DNA of 64,000 bases, taken from positions 2,666,001 through 2,730,000 of the forward strand of contig OY729512.2 of NCBI GenBank assembly GCA_963422445.2. The letters run 5' to 3'. The DNA is from G963422445 sp963422445. GTDB lineage: Bacteria; Pseudomonadota; Alphaproteobacteria; Thalassobaculales; Thalassobaculaceae. The notes beneath the pieces were generated by a model that worked only from the letters and a program-made list of their open reading frames with translations, was not told where the DNA came from and did not search any database. Of the stretch, positions 10,067 to 18,758 are shown in pieces. Each line of letters opens with the position of its first letter. Within the stretch, counting starts at the first letter, position 1. Both the position numbers and the translations under genes were made by a program.

Positions 10067-10574
10067 GTCGGGCTTTCGACCGGTTCGCCGGCACGATATC
10101 CGGTCCGTGCCGACGGTGCAATTCGGGTGTGGAATCGGGTCTCCGGGTCCCGAATGCCCCAAGTATCGTCTCGGCCGGCTATTCCACGCTCTACCGACCT
10201 TTGGCATCCTGGGCCGAGGCGGCGCGGAGGGGGCCGGATCGGGAGAATAAGTTTCGATCTGTCCGGCACGGCTGCGCCAGCCTGCGTTGCGGCTCGATAT
10301 TCTGTTTGTGCATTGGCGACCCGGTCCGAAGCGTTGACCTCGGTCTGTCGCCGACAGCAAGATGGGCGTGATGCCTGTTTGCCGGCGTCCGGTCGTCAGC
10401 AGTCGTGGCGTCAGAAAAGCGCCGGGCAGAACAACCGCCGGCGGTCCGCGAGACTGGTGCCGCCATCGCGGTTGATCTGGGTTTCGCGCACCGGCCGTTG
10501 CAGGCAGATGCGCGTTATCCCGATCGTAAACGGTCTGCACGGGCGTGTCGCAACAGGACTCAGGGAGATCGAAG
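10067..10574. other. divergent intergenic region, no gene supported
   Basis: About 500 bp between the ubiD-like and CoA-transferase starts. Open frames here are high-GC shadows without family signal. It probably contains the promoters of both divergent genes. Confidence 0.4.
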
Positions 10575-11705
10575 ATGGGGCCATTGAACGGGATCAGGAT
10601 CGTCGAACTTGCCGGTATCGGCCCGGGACCGATGGCGGCGATGTTGCTGGCCGACATGGGGGCCACGGTTCTGCGGATTGAACGGGTCGCTTCGGCCGAT
10701 CTTGGCGTTCGCCGGCCGCTCAATTGCGACATCACGCTGCGCTCGAGGCCCGCGATCGCACTCGACTTGAAACAACCCGAAGGCATTGAACGGGCCTTGC
10801 GTCTGATCGAGACCGCAGACGCTCTGATCGAGGGGTTTCGGCCCGGCGTCACCGAACGGCTCGGCCTGGGCCCCGACGACTGCATGCGGCGTAACCCGAC
10901 GCTGGTTTATGGCCGGATGACCGGGTTCGGGCAAGACGGGCCGATGGCGCAGGCTGCCGGCCACGACCTCAACTACATTGCGATGAGCGGGGCACTTGCA
11001 GCGATTGGCCGCGTCGGTCAGGCTCCGGTGCCGCCGCTGAATCTGGTGGGGGATTACGGCGGCGGCGCCTTGTATCTCGTTGTCGGTCTTCTCGCGGCAT
11101 TGTTGGAAGCCCGCGGGTCCGGCGTCGGCCAGGTTGTCGATGCCGCCATGGTCGATGGCGCCGCATCCCTGATGGCGGCGCCGTTCGGGATGTTCGCAGC
11201 CGGAGTTCTGACCAAGACCCGAGGAGCCAATGTCCTCGATAGCGGGGCCTATTTTTACGAGGTCTATGAATGCGCGGACGGCAAATATGTCTCCGTCGCC
11301 GCAATCGAGGCGAAGTTTCACTCGGAAATGCTGGACCTGCTGGATCTGGATCCCGCGATTGTCAACGACCAGATGGACCGGTCCGACTGGCCACGCCTGA
11401 AGGAGATTCTCGCGGAGCGGTTTCGGACCAGGACCCGCGATGAATGGGTCGAAATCATGGGCGGCAGCGACGCCTGTTTCGCACCGGTTCTGGACCTTGA
11501 CGAGGTTGCCGACGATCCGCATAACAAGGTGCGCGAAACCTTCATCGAAATCGACGGCGTCGTTCAACCGGCGCCCGCGCCGCGTTTCAGCCGTACTCCC
11601 AATCCCGTGCCAACGTCGCCGGTGCGCGCGGATATGGTTGCTTTGGAGGACGCCTTGGCGGACTGGCTGCCGGCCGGTGAAATCGCCGACTGGAAGGCCG
11701 GATAG
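10575..11705 (+). CDS. CaiB/BaiF class III CoA-transferase, alpha-methylacyl-CoA racemase type
   Basis: 376 residues from ATG 10575. Motifs are LNGIRIVELAGIGPGPMAAM at the N-terminus, GFRPGVTERLGLGPDDC, RMTGFGQDGPMAQAAGHDLN and PPLNLVGDYGGGALYLVVGL. His in GHDLNY and Asp in GDYGGG correspond to the His/Asp pair of bacterial alpha-methylacyl-CoA racemase; family III transferases use an Asp in this fold. It is followed 27 bp later by the acyl-CoA dehydrogenase gene. The two were therefore probably co-transcribed for handling a branched acyl-CoA before the dehydrogenase was broken. Confidence 0.9.
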   Translation: MGPLNGIRIVELAGIGPGPMAAMLLADMGATVLRIERVASADLGVRRPLNCDITLRSRPAIALDLKQPEGIERALRLIETADALIEGFRPGVTERLGLGPDDCMRRNPTLVYGRMTGFGQDGPMAQAAGHDLNYIAMSGALAAIGRVGQAPVPPLNLVGDYGGGALYLVVGLLAALLEARGSGVGQVVDAAMVDGAASLMAAPFGMFAAGVLTKTRGANVLDSGAYFYEVYECADGKYVSVAAIEAKFHSEMLDLLDLDPAIVNDQMDRSDWPRLKEILAERFRTRTRDEWVEIMGGSDACFAPVLDLDEVADDPHNKVRETFIEIDGVVQPAPAPRFSRTPNPVPTSPVRADMVALEDALADWLPAGEIADWKAG

Positions 11706-11950
11706 CCACCAGACCGGGACAAGGAAGCAGGCGTGCGCAACAGACTGACCGACGAGCATCAAGACATCCGCGATCTGGTCCGTCGCGTGGCAGCGGACAA
11801 GGTAGCGTCGCGGGCTGCGGACATCGATGCCCGGGCGGAATACCCGCAGGACATGTTCGACCTGTTGCGCGATCTCGGCTTGTTCACATTACCGTTCCCG
11901 GAACATTTCGGCGGCCGGAACAGTATTCTCGGTGCCTGCATCGCGATCAA

Positions 11951-11961
11951 GGATCTTGGCC
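11951..11961 (+). repeat. 11-bp target duplication of the first insertion (left copy)
   Basis: GGATCTTGGCC occurs here and again at 13416-13426, directly outside the inverted repeats of the IS. Keeping one copy restores the dehydrogenase reading frame. Confidence 0.93.
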
Positions 11962-13415
11962 AGCAATTCTCCTTATGGCGTTTTTCGTTGCATTGCGGCC
12001 TTTCGTGTTGGTTTTTTGGCGGTTCTGCGGTTGGAGGGATGGGTTTGGCGCGGGGGCCGGGGATCAGGCGTTTGCGGGAGGGGGGAGGCCCGTGATGACG
12101 GTTTTCATGAGGACCGCCCATGACGCGAAGACATGGTAGGCGGTGATCGTGCGGATGTGCTCGAACAGGCGCCTTCGGGCTCCGAGTGCGTGCCGCGCCC
12201 GCCGCCAGGATGCTTCGATCAGGTCGCAGGCCGTGTGCAGGGCGAAGGCCAGCAGATTGAGCACGACCAGGATGCTGGCCAGTGTCTGGCTGCCATGCCC
12301 GAAATTGTGTTCGAGGTTGTAGCCGTTGGTCTTCAGGACGTTGAAGGTCTCGTTCTCGATCTTCCAGCGGGCACGCCCGCAGGCGGCGATGGCGGCGGCG
12401 GTGTCTCGCGTGACGGCAAGGTCGGTGACGAAGCTGTTGCGGTAGGTCACCTTGCCGTCGGGCTTGGCGATCTCGACCTCCAGCCAGTTGACGGCGAGCG
12501 CGTCGGCGCCGTCGCGCAGCGGCACGCCATTCATCCAGCGATAGCGATGGCGGCGCCTGGCCGCGCCCCTGCCCACGGTCTGGCACACCTCGTCCAGCAC
12601 GACGCCATGGGTGTATTCGCTCAACGTCTTGTGGCTGGACGGCTTGCACACGAAGATGAAGCTCCCGCCCGCGCCGCGCACCGCCTCGCAGATCGGCTGG
12701 CGGGAATAGAGATCGTCGCCCAGATAGACCGGTCTCAGCCCGGCCACACAAGGCCCCAGGCGGGCCAGCCAGCGCTGCGCTGCGCGGCTCTCGCAGTCCT
12801 GCTTCGCCGAGCCGTCTTGCGGGCGCACGAACTCCGGCGCCAGAGGCAAGGCGCGGCGCTGCCCCGGCGCCACCAGAGCGGCGCCGACAAAGCTGTGGAA
12901 ATACTCCACCTCCTCGCCCCGCCGGCGCGTCGAGCAGTGCGCGCAGTGGATCGTGCCGGAACGGAAATGCTCCGAGCCGTCCAGCGCGATCAACACCCGA
13001 TCGTCCAGGCAGCGCAGACCCGACAAGGCGCCGGCGCCATCCAGGTCATCGACAAGCGCCGAAAACACCGCGTCGAAATGATCCGTCGGCGCCCCATCCA
13101 GCATCCGCCGGATATGGCTGTCGCACGGAACCCGCTCCATGCCGAACAGCGTCCCGGCGTTCGAAGCGCCGCGCTGCGCCGACAGCAGGCGCTGATGCGC
13201 CAGAAACGACGGGCTCTGCACGAAAAACACCGAAAACGCCGCAAGCCCGATGTCTCTCATGGTATAGCGCGTGTTGCTTCCCGAGCGCTTGTCGGGCAAC
13301 GCCGCGCACCGCTTCCCCACCACTTCTATATATCGTTCAAGACGCTTCATACAACAGCTTGAATCACATCTCCAAGCCTTTGAAAACCCCCGATAACTCC
13401 AAAAGGAGAATTGCT
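11962..13415 (-). mobile_element. complete IS4-like insertion sequence, 1454 bp
   Basis: The termini are inverted repeats AGCAATTCTCCTTATGG (11962) and AGCAATTCTCCTTTTGG read on the minus strand from 13415, with one mismatch. It is flanked by an 11-bp direct repeat. A target duplication of 10-13 bp is typical of several IS4-type groups. Confidence 0.92.
12064..13350 (-). CDS. transposase of the 1454-bp IS4-like element
   Basis: 428 residues from ATG 13350 (MKRLERYIEVV); the open frame extends further upstream into flanking gene sequence, which is disregarded. DDE landmarks are CLDDRVLIALDGSEHF (first Asp), LRPVYLGDDLYSRQPICEAV (second Asp) and RARWKIENETFNVLKTNGYN followed by LEHNFGHG (Glu block). 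The IS names in this group are uncertain to me; IS4-superfamily is as far as I go. No internal stop or frameshift is seen, so it may be active. Confidence 0.85.
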   Translation of the reverse strand: MKRLERYIEVVGKRCAALPDKRSGSNTRYTMRDIGLAAFSVFFVQSPSFLAHQRLLSAQRGASNAGTLFGMERVPCDSHIRRMLDGAPTDHFDAVFSALVDDLDGAGALSGLRCLDDRVLIALDGSEHFRSGTIHCAHCSTRRRGEEVEYFHSFVGAALVAPGQRRALPLAPEFVRPQDGSAKQDCESRAAQRWLARLGPCVAGLRPVYLGDDLYSRQPICEAVRGAGGSFIFVCKPSSHKTLSEYTHGVVLDEVCQTVGRGAARRRHRYRWMNGVPLRDGADALAVNWLEVEIAKPDGKVTYRNSFVTDLAVTRDTAAAIAACGRARWKIENETFNVLKTNGYNLEHNFGHGSQTLASILVVLNLLAFALHTACDLIEASWRRARHALGARRRLFEHIRTITAYHVFASWAVLMKTVITGLPPPANA

Positions 13416-13666
13416 GGATCTTGGCCGGGTCTGCTACAACACGGCCTATCTTCTGGTCGTTCAGTGGGTGCCCTTCGGCGCCATTCTGGCTGGCGGCACG
13501 GCTGCGCAACAGGATTGCTATCTGCCCGGCCTCGCCGACGGGACATTGCGTGGCGCATTTTCAACGACCGAAGCGCAGAGCGGGTCGGACGTAGCCGGGA
13601 TCCGGACCCGTGCAATCCCGGTCGCGGGCGGCTACAGGATCAACGGCAACAAGATCTGGTGCACTA

Positions 13667-14847
13667 GGGATTGTCTGAACAAGTCGGTTTTGTCACAATT
13701 GGTTTCTTGGTGACGGAGTGGAGTGCGAGCGTTGGAGCAAGCGACGTTTGCGGAGCTGGAGCACGACCTGAAGACGCGTCGGACGTGGCGCGAGGTGTTT
13801 CTCGAGACGATGGACGGGCTGGTTCCCTGGGAGCGACTGAAGGCGCGCATCGAGCCGTTCTACCCGAAGGCCGGGCGCGGTCGGCGGCCCTATCCGCTGA
13901 GCGTGATGCTGTGGGTGCACTGCGTTGCAGCTGTTCTACAATCTGAGCGACCCTGGGATGGAGGACCTGCTTTACGAGGTGGAGTCAGTACGGCGGTTTG
14001 TGGGGCTGCGCCTCTCGGGTGCGCTGCCTGACGAGACGACGGTTCTGCATTTCCGCCACTTGCTGGAGACGCATGGTCTGGGTGAGACGCTGTTCGAGGA
14101 GATCAACGCACATCTGGCCTCTCTCGGACACCGCTTGAGCAAGGGGACGATCGTGGACGCGAGTCTCATTGCCGCGCCGTCGTCGACGAAGAACCGCAAG
14201 GGCGAGCGGGACCCGGAGATGCATCAGACGAAGAAGGGCAATCAGTGGCATTTCGGGATGAAGGCGCACATCGGGGTGGATGCGCAGTCGGGCTTGACGC
14301 ACAGCGTGGAGACGACGCCGGCGAACGTCTCGGATGTGGCGACGGCGCACGCGCTGTTGCACGGGGGCGAGGAGCAGGTGTGGGGTGACGCGGGCTATCA
14401 GGGGGTGGACAAGCGCGCGGAGAACCGGGACACGGACGTGGACTGGGAGGTGGCGATGAAGCCCGGCAAGCGCCGGGGGCTGGACAAGGCGGGCCCGGCG
14501 GCGGCGGAGAGGCGCAAGGCGTCGGTTCGGGCCAGGGTGGAACATCCGTTCCTGTATGTGAAGCGCCACTTCGGCTACGCGAAGGTGCGCTATCGGGGGC
14601 TGGCGAAGACCACGCAACGCAACGCCGTGCTGCTCGGGCTCACCAATCTGCTCATCGCGGGGCGCGACGCCACCGTCTGACGTGGGGCCGACCCGTCCGC
14701 AGCCGCCGCAAGGCGGCGGGGACGGTCGGCTCGGGCATCAAAATCCCCATTTCCTGGCACGACAACACGTCCCCGATGGGCTCTGGCGTTTCATCCACGG
14801 GCCACGACACCCGTATGCCCGAAAAAACCGACTTGTTCAGGCCTTAC
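13667..14847 (+). mobile_element. IS5-family element, 1181 bp, in the nested insertion
   Basis: The inverted repeats share CTGAACAAGTCGGTTTT near 13676 and in inverse orientation near 14840. CTA lies directly outside on both sides (13664-13666 and 14848-14850), fitting the YTAR target choice of IS5 relatives. Confidence 0.85.
13723..14680 (+). pseudogene. IS5-type transposase with one frameshift
   Basis: The GTG-started N-terminal part (ELEHDLKTRRTWREVFLETM, then RRPYPLSVMLWVHC) runs to about 13925. There an extra base near TGCGTTGCAG moves the frame to QLFYNLSDPGMEDLLYEVES. The remainder is complete: TVLHFRHLLETHGLGETLFE, GTIVDASLIAAPSSTKNRKG (Asp), AHIGVDAQSGLTHSVETTPA, GDAGYQGVDKR and RARVEHPFLYVKRHFGYAKV (Glu block). 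One base correction would give a full transposase of about 320 residues. Confidence 0.85.
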
Positions 14848-15217
14848 CTAGTAGATTGATTCCAACGTTTGGACCCCTCTTTTTCTTGTGGCGATGATGG
14901 TATCGGGATCGGCGGTCCAGACGAAGGGCTTGGCTTCTGTGGTGTTGTGTTCGTCGATGAAGCGGCGGATGGCGTCCTGGAGGTCGCGTCCGGAGCGGCA
15001 GACGCCGTATTTGAGACGGCGTCGTGTCAGCTTGGCGAAGACGCCTTCGAGCGCATTCAGCCACGAGCTCGAGGTGGGGGTGACGTGGAAGGTCGAGCGC
15101 GGATGGCGTGCGAGCCAGACCTGGACGTCCTTGTGCTTGTGAGTGGCGTCGTTGTCGAGAATGGCATGGACCGGGACGCCGGCGGGTATCGTGCGCGCGA
15201 TGCGGTTGAGGAATCTT

Positions 15218-16066
15218 AGATAGTGTCGTCATGAGTGATGTTCATCTGTCCTATCTGTCGAATTCACTCGATGGTTCTTGGAGGCGACTCATGGGATTGG
15301 CTCATCAGCGTCACGACATTTCGGACAGGGTCTGGCTGTTGTTGGAGCCTCATCTGCCTGGTCGAGCGGGACGTTGGGGTGGGGTGGCGCAGGATAATCG
15401 ACGGTTCATTAATGCGATCTTGCTGGATTCTGCGTACCGGCGCTCCCTGGCGTGATGTGCCGCCAGACTATGAAGACTGGAAAAATACCCATCGTCGGTT
15501 CTGTCGCTGGCGGGACAAGGGGCTCTGGGGGGCGTTGCTGGAGCCTCTGGTGGATGAGCCGGACGATGAGTGGCTGATGATTGACGCCAGTCATCTCAAG
15601 GTCCATCCCCATGCGAGCGGTGCGGTCGGCGGCAATCAGGCGATGGATCGCACAAAAGGGGGCTGAACACGACGCTGCACCTGGCTGTGGACGCGCATGG
15701 GATGCCGGTGCGGGTGTTGGTGACCGAGGGGACGGCAGCAGATTGCAGTCAAGCGGTCGAGCTGATTGAAGGGATAGATGCCGAGTATTTGTTGGCGGAC
15801 AAGGCCTATGACACGAATGCCATCCTGTCTTATTGTGAGGAGCATGAAGTCATTCCAGTGGTTCCGCCGAAGCGCAACCGCAAGCACCCCAGAGCGTATG
15901 ATGTCCATCTCTACCGGCACCGGCATTTGGTGGAGAACGCGTTTCTGTGGCTCAAGCGCTGGCGTGGGATTGCCACGCGATACGCCAAGAATGCCGCATC
16001 GTTCCTCGCCGCCGTGCAGATTCGGTGTCTGGCGCTCTGGGCTGGTATTTCGTGACGACACTATCT
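15218..16066 (+). mobile_element. IS5-superfamily (IS427-like) element, 849 bp
   Basis: The perfect terminal inverted repeat AGATAGTGTCGTCA begins at 15218 and ends in mirror image at 16066. It lies inside IS630 copy 3 and is abutted directly by a second, truncated copy at 16067. Confidence 0.85.
15231..16055 (+). pseudogene. IS427-like transposase spread over three frame segments
   Basis: Segment one (from 15231) contains HDISDRVWLLLEPHLPGRAG and NRRFINAIL. The frame changes near 15430, where an extra C precedes the expected WILRTGAPWRDVPP. Segment two ends in IDASHLKVHPHASGAVGGNQ and a stop just after the run AAAAGGGGG at 15655-15663. Segment three (in frame with 15687) continues VDAHGMPVRVLVTEGTAADC, LLADKAYDTNAIL and the Glu block HLVENAFLWLKRWRGIATRY. 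The second change may be programmed -1 slippage, common in this group. The first looks like a mutation. Confidence 0.8.
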
Positions 16067-16209
16067 AGATAGTGTCGTCATGAGTGATGTTCATCTGTCC
16101 TATCTGTCGAACTCACTCGATGGTTCTTGGAGGCGACTCATGGGATTGGCTCATCGGCGTCACGACATGTCGGACAGGGTCTGGCTGTTGTTGGAGCCTC
16201 ATCTGCCTG
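16067..16209 (+). mobile_element. left-end fragment of a second IS427-like copy, head-to-tail with the first
   Basis: It starts with the same AGATAGTGTCGTCA terminus and follows the first 143 bp of the element at 15218 almost exactly. It ends after CTCATCTGCCTG, where IS630 sequence resumes (CTAGGAACTCC). The junction with the first copy joins the two termini with no spacer. Confidence 0.85.
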
Positions 16210-16995
16210 CTAGGAACTCCTGGTGGCGATGCCGACTGGCGTGCTGGCCGATGACCGTGCCGTCGAGCACGGTCAGGGCGGCAAACAGCGTCGTCGTGCC
16301 GTTGCGCTTGTAATCATGTGTCATGGTAGCGCCGCGGCCTTTCTTCAGCGGCAGGCCGGGCTGTGTACGGTCGCGGGCCTGACTGTGCGACCTGTCATCG
16401 ATCGACAGCACGACCGCGTGAGCCGGCGGCGCAACGGAGAGGCCGACGATGTCGGTCAGCGTCTCGAGGCAGGCGGGATCGTTCGAAAGCTTGAACTGCC
16501 GCCAGCGGTGCGGCATCAGGCCATGCGCCTTCCAGACCGCCCTGACCGTCGAAGCGGCACCCCCACAGCCTTCGCCATCGCCCGCAGCGTCCAGTGGGTC
16601 GCCGCGTGAGGCGGCGAGGTGTGGGTCAACCCGACGATCTTCGCCACCGGCTCAGGAGCCGGAGGCGTCTTGCCCGGCGGACGCGTCTTGTCCCGCAGAA
16701 GTCCGTCCACACCGTCTTCCATAGAAGCGGTCCTGCCAGCGCCGGACACTGTTCTTCGCCTTGCCGGTCTCTCTCATGATGGTCATCGTGCCGAGCCCAT
16801 CGTCGCTCAGAAGACCGATGCGCGCCCGCCAGACGTGTTTCTGCGGGCGCTTCGGGTCCGGGACAACCGTTTCAAGGCGATGCCGGTCGCCTGAAGTGAG
16901 TGTGAATGAAACACCAGGGCGCATCTTGCAGACCTCCATGATCGACAAATCAGAAAAACACAATAATGGATATATTTATAACGATCAATCTACTA

Positions 16996-17614
16996 GGGCG
17001 TGTTGACGAATTCATGAAATGCTGATAATCATTCTCCATCAATGACACTTTCCGGGGACTTATCATGGCGTTACGCCTGCTCATCACGGATGCTGTCTGG
17101 TCGACACTCGAGCCGCTACTGCGTGAGAGCAAACACGCCGCCGGCGCGGTAAAAAAACGGTGGCCAGGAGGCCCAGGCTCTCGGCCGCTCCCGGGGTGGT
17201 TTCTCCACCAGGCTGCACGTGGCCTGTACCAACGAAACAACCGGTGTGTCCGTCGTATTGACGGGTGGCGAGCGCCATGATGGCGTGGGATGCGAGCTTC
17301 TGTGGAAGGCTTTGCCCAGCTCTCCCGCACCGGAGGCTGCGGTCATGGACAAGGCGTATGACAGCAATGGCATTCGCCAGGTGCTGGCCGACCAGGGCGT
17401 CGAAGCCGTGATTCCCGCCCGGTCGAACCGGACTGAGACGATTCATCACGATCAAGATAAAGTACAAGCGGCGCCAGCAGGTCGAGCGATTCTTCAACAA
17501 ACTCAAACAATTCCGTCGCATCGCCACACGCTATGACAAGCTCGCTCGGACGTTCCTCGCGTTTGTTCACGTTGTCTCAGCATGGATTATGCTTCGATCA
17601 TTCGTCAACATGGC
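16996..17614 (+). mobile_element. second IS5-family element of the nest, internally deleted
   Basis: The terminal repeats share TGTTGACGAATTCAT-like sequence at 17000 and in inverse orientation near 17600. CTA lies outside both ends (16993-16995 and 17615-17617). At about 620 bp it is too short for a full member. Confidence 0.8.
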
Positions 17615-17618
17615 CTAA
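17065..17618 (+). pseudogene. IS5-type transposase with internal deletion and frameshifts
   Basis: The N-terminus MALRLLITDAVWSTLEPLLR is intact to AAGA near 17147. It then jumps to the middle of the catalytic domain (RGGFSTRLHVACTNETTGVS, VVLTGGERHDG, AAVMDKAYDSNGIRQVLADQ). After IPARSNR the frame shifts once more to KIKYKRRQQVERFFNKLKQF (Glu block). Roughly 75-80 residues are missing. Confidence 0.82.
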
Positions 17619-18470
17619 TTCACGAGTATCGGATTTCATCGTTGTCGCGGCCCGCACCGGTAATGTCGCCAAAAAGGCGGCGATCAACTTCTTCATCGTC
17701 GAACGAGCCGCGCCGGGGTTCACGATCGGCCCGCCAGAAAACAAGATGGGTACCCGCGGCGTTCTGTCCTGTCCGTTGTTCTTCGATGATGTCTTCGTGC
17801 CGAACTCGGCTATGCTCGGTCTGCCTGGCAAAGGGTTCCGGATCGTGATGGATGCTTTCAACCTGTCGCGTCCGATCATCGGTACCCGTGGTGTCGGTTT
17901 GTCCCAGGGTACCTTCGATCATGCGTTGGATTTTGTCCGCAACCGGCGGGCATTCGGACAGGATGTCGCCGATTTCCAGGGTGTGCGCTGGATGCTCGCC
18001 GAGATGCATGTCCAGATCGAGGCGGCCCGCGGTCTGGTCTACAATGCGGCTGTCGACGCTGGCGTAACTGGAAAGGCCTTGGCGTTGCAGGCCGCCGTTA
18101 CCAAATGCCACGTTAGCGATACCGCGATGAAAGTTGCGACCGATACCGTTCAATTGTTTGGCGCGGCCGGGATTTCCGGCGACTACCCGATCAACCGGTA
18201 CTTCCGGGATGCGAAGGTCTTGCAGATCGTCGAGGGGACACAGCAGATCCAGCGTAATCTGATCGGGCGCTACCTGGTCGACGGCGTGTGACCGACCATA
18301 TATGGCGCTATTGCCTGTGCACCGCCGGCTGTTGCGGCAGCGAGTGGGCTGCGGCGGGACAACTGCCCGAAAATCGCAAGGGCATTGCGCTGGACGGGCC
18401 GGTTTCTGTACATAACCACTTATTGTGTCGGGATTGTCACCGTAACTGGAGCCGGGAGTGACCGACCCTC

Positions 18471-18758
18471 ATGCCGCTTGACAAGGATATCGTCGATCGC
18501 ATTGCTCATCTCGCCCGCATCCGGATGGCGGACGGTCAGGTCGAAACCATGGTCGGCGAGCTGAATGCGATCCTGACCTGGATAGAGCAGTTGAACGAAG
18601 TGGATACCGACGGCGTTGAACCGCTCGCGAGCGTGACCGGCCATTCGCTGCCGTTTCGGACCGATACTGTGGCAGCCGGCGCCAATGCGGAAGCGGTCCT
18701 GGCCAACGCGCCGGACCGTGCTCTCGATTTCTTTGCCGTACCGAAGGTGGTCGAGTGA
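18471..18758 (+). CDS. gatC: Asp-tRNA(Asn)/Glu-tRNA(Gln) amidotransferase subunit C
   Basis: 95 residues, the normal length. The VDRIAHLARIRMADGQVETM segment and the central ILTWIEQLNEVDTDGVEPLA (the GatC belt that wraps GatA) are clear. GatC stabilises the GatCAB complex, which converts Glu-tRNA(Gln) or Asp-tRNA(Asn) to the amide form in the cytoplasm. It is the first gene of the gatC-gatA-gatB operon. Its TGA overlaps the gatA ATG by one base, a sign of translational coupling. Confidence 0.96.
   Translation: MPLDKDIVDRIAHLARIRMADGQVETMVGELNAILTWIEQLNEVDTDGVEPLASVTGHSLPFRTDTVAAGANAEAVLANAPDRALDFFAVPKVVE

Larger units (their letters stand above)
14851..16948 (-). pseudogene. IS630 transposase, interrupted
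   Basis: The N-terminal part reads from the minus strand near 16925 (MRPGVSFTLTSGDRHRLETV), and the middle part through VLSIDDRSHSQARDRTQPGL to RHRHQEFL at about 16214. After the inserted IS it resumes at 15217 and keeps the catalytic end: a WLNALEGVFAK block, then RRFIDEHNTTEAKPFVWTAD and a stop at the element's end. A frame disturbance also lies near 16560. It provides the reference for what copies 1 and 2 have lost. Confidence 0.82.
14851..16993 (-). mobile_element. IS630-family element, copy 3, interrupted by another IS
   Basis: Both termini are present: GTAGATTGAT at 14851 and ATCAATCTAC ending at 16993, each next to TA (14849-14850 and 16994-16995), the TA duplication expected of IS630. 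Without the inserted 15218-16213 block the element would be about 1.15 kb. It is the only copy here with both ends. Confidence 0.88.
11733..18291 (+). pseudogene. acyl-CoA dehydrogenase, split into three in-frame segments by IS elements
   Basis: Segment 1 (11733-11961, GTG start after AAGGAAG) carries the N-terminal helical domain and ends in IAIKDLG. Segment 2 (13427-13666) starts RVCYNTAYLLVVQWVPFGAI, passes FSTTEAQSGSDVAGIRT and ends in GNKIWCT. Segment 3 (17618-18291) goes NSRVSDFIVVAARTG to FGQDVADFQGVRWMLAEMHV and EGTQQIQRNLIGRYL, where the Glu of EGT is the usual catalytic base. The segments add up to 229+240+674 = 1143 nt, an exact 380-codon gene plus stop. The intervening DNA is one 1454-bp IS with an 11-bp target duplication and a nest of four further IS elements. 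The gene is therefore recently inactivated and otherwise undamaged. Confidence 0.93.

Noticed and set aside
10067..10885. Upstream extension of the UbiD-family frame (774 codons in total)
   Set aside because: The added 273 residues are Arg/Pro-rich without homology and overlap the divergent CoA-transferase gene; the internal ATG at 10066 gives the family length.
12133..13362. 409-codon plus frame inside the IS at 11962
   Set aside because: Antisense shadow of the IS transposase; composition only.
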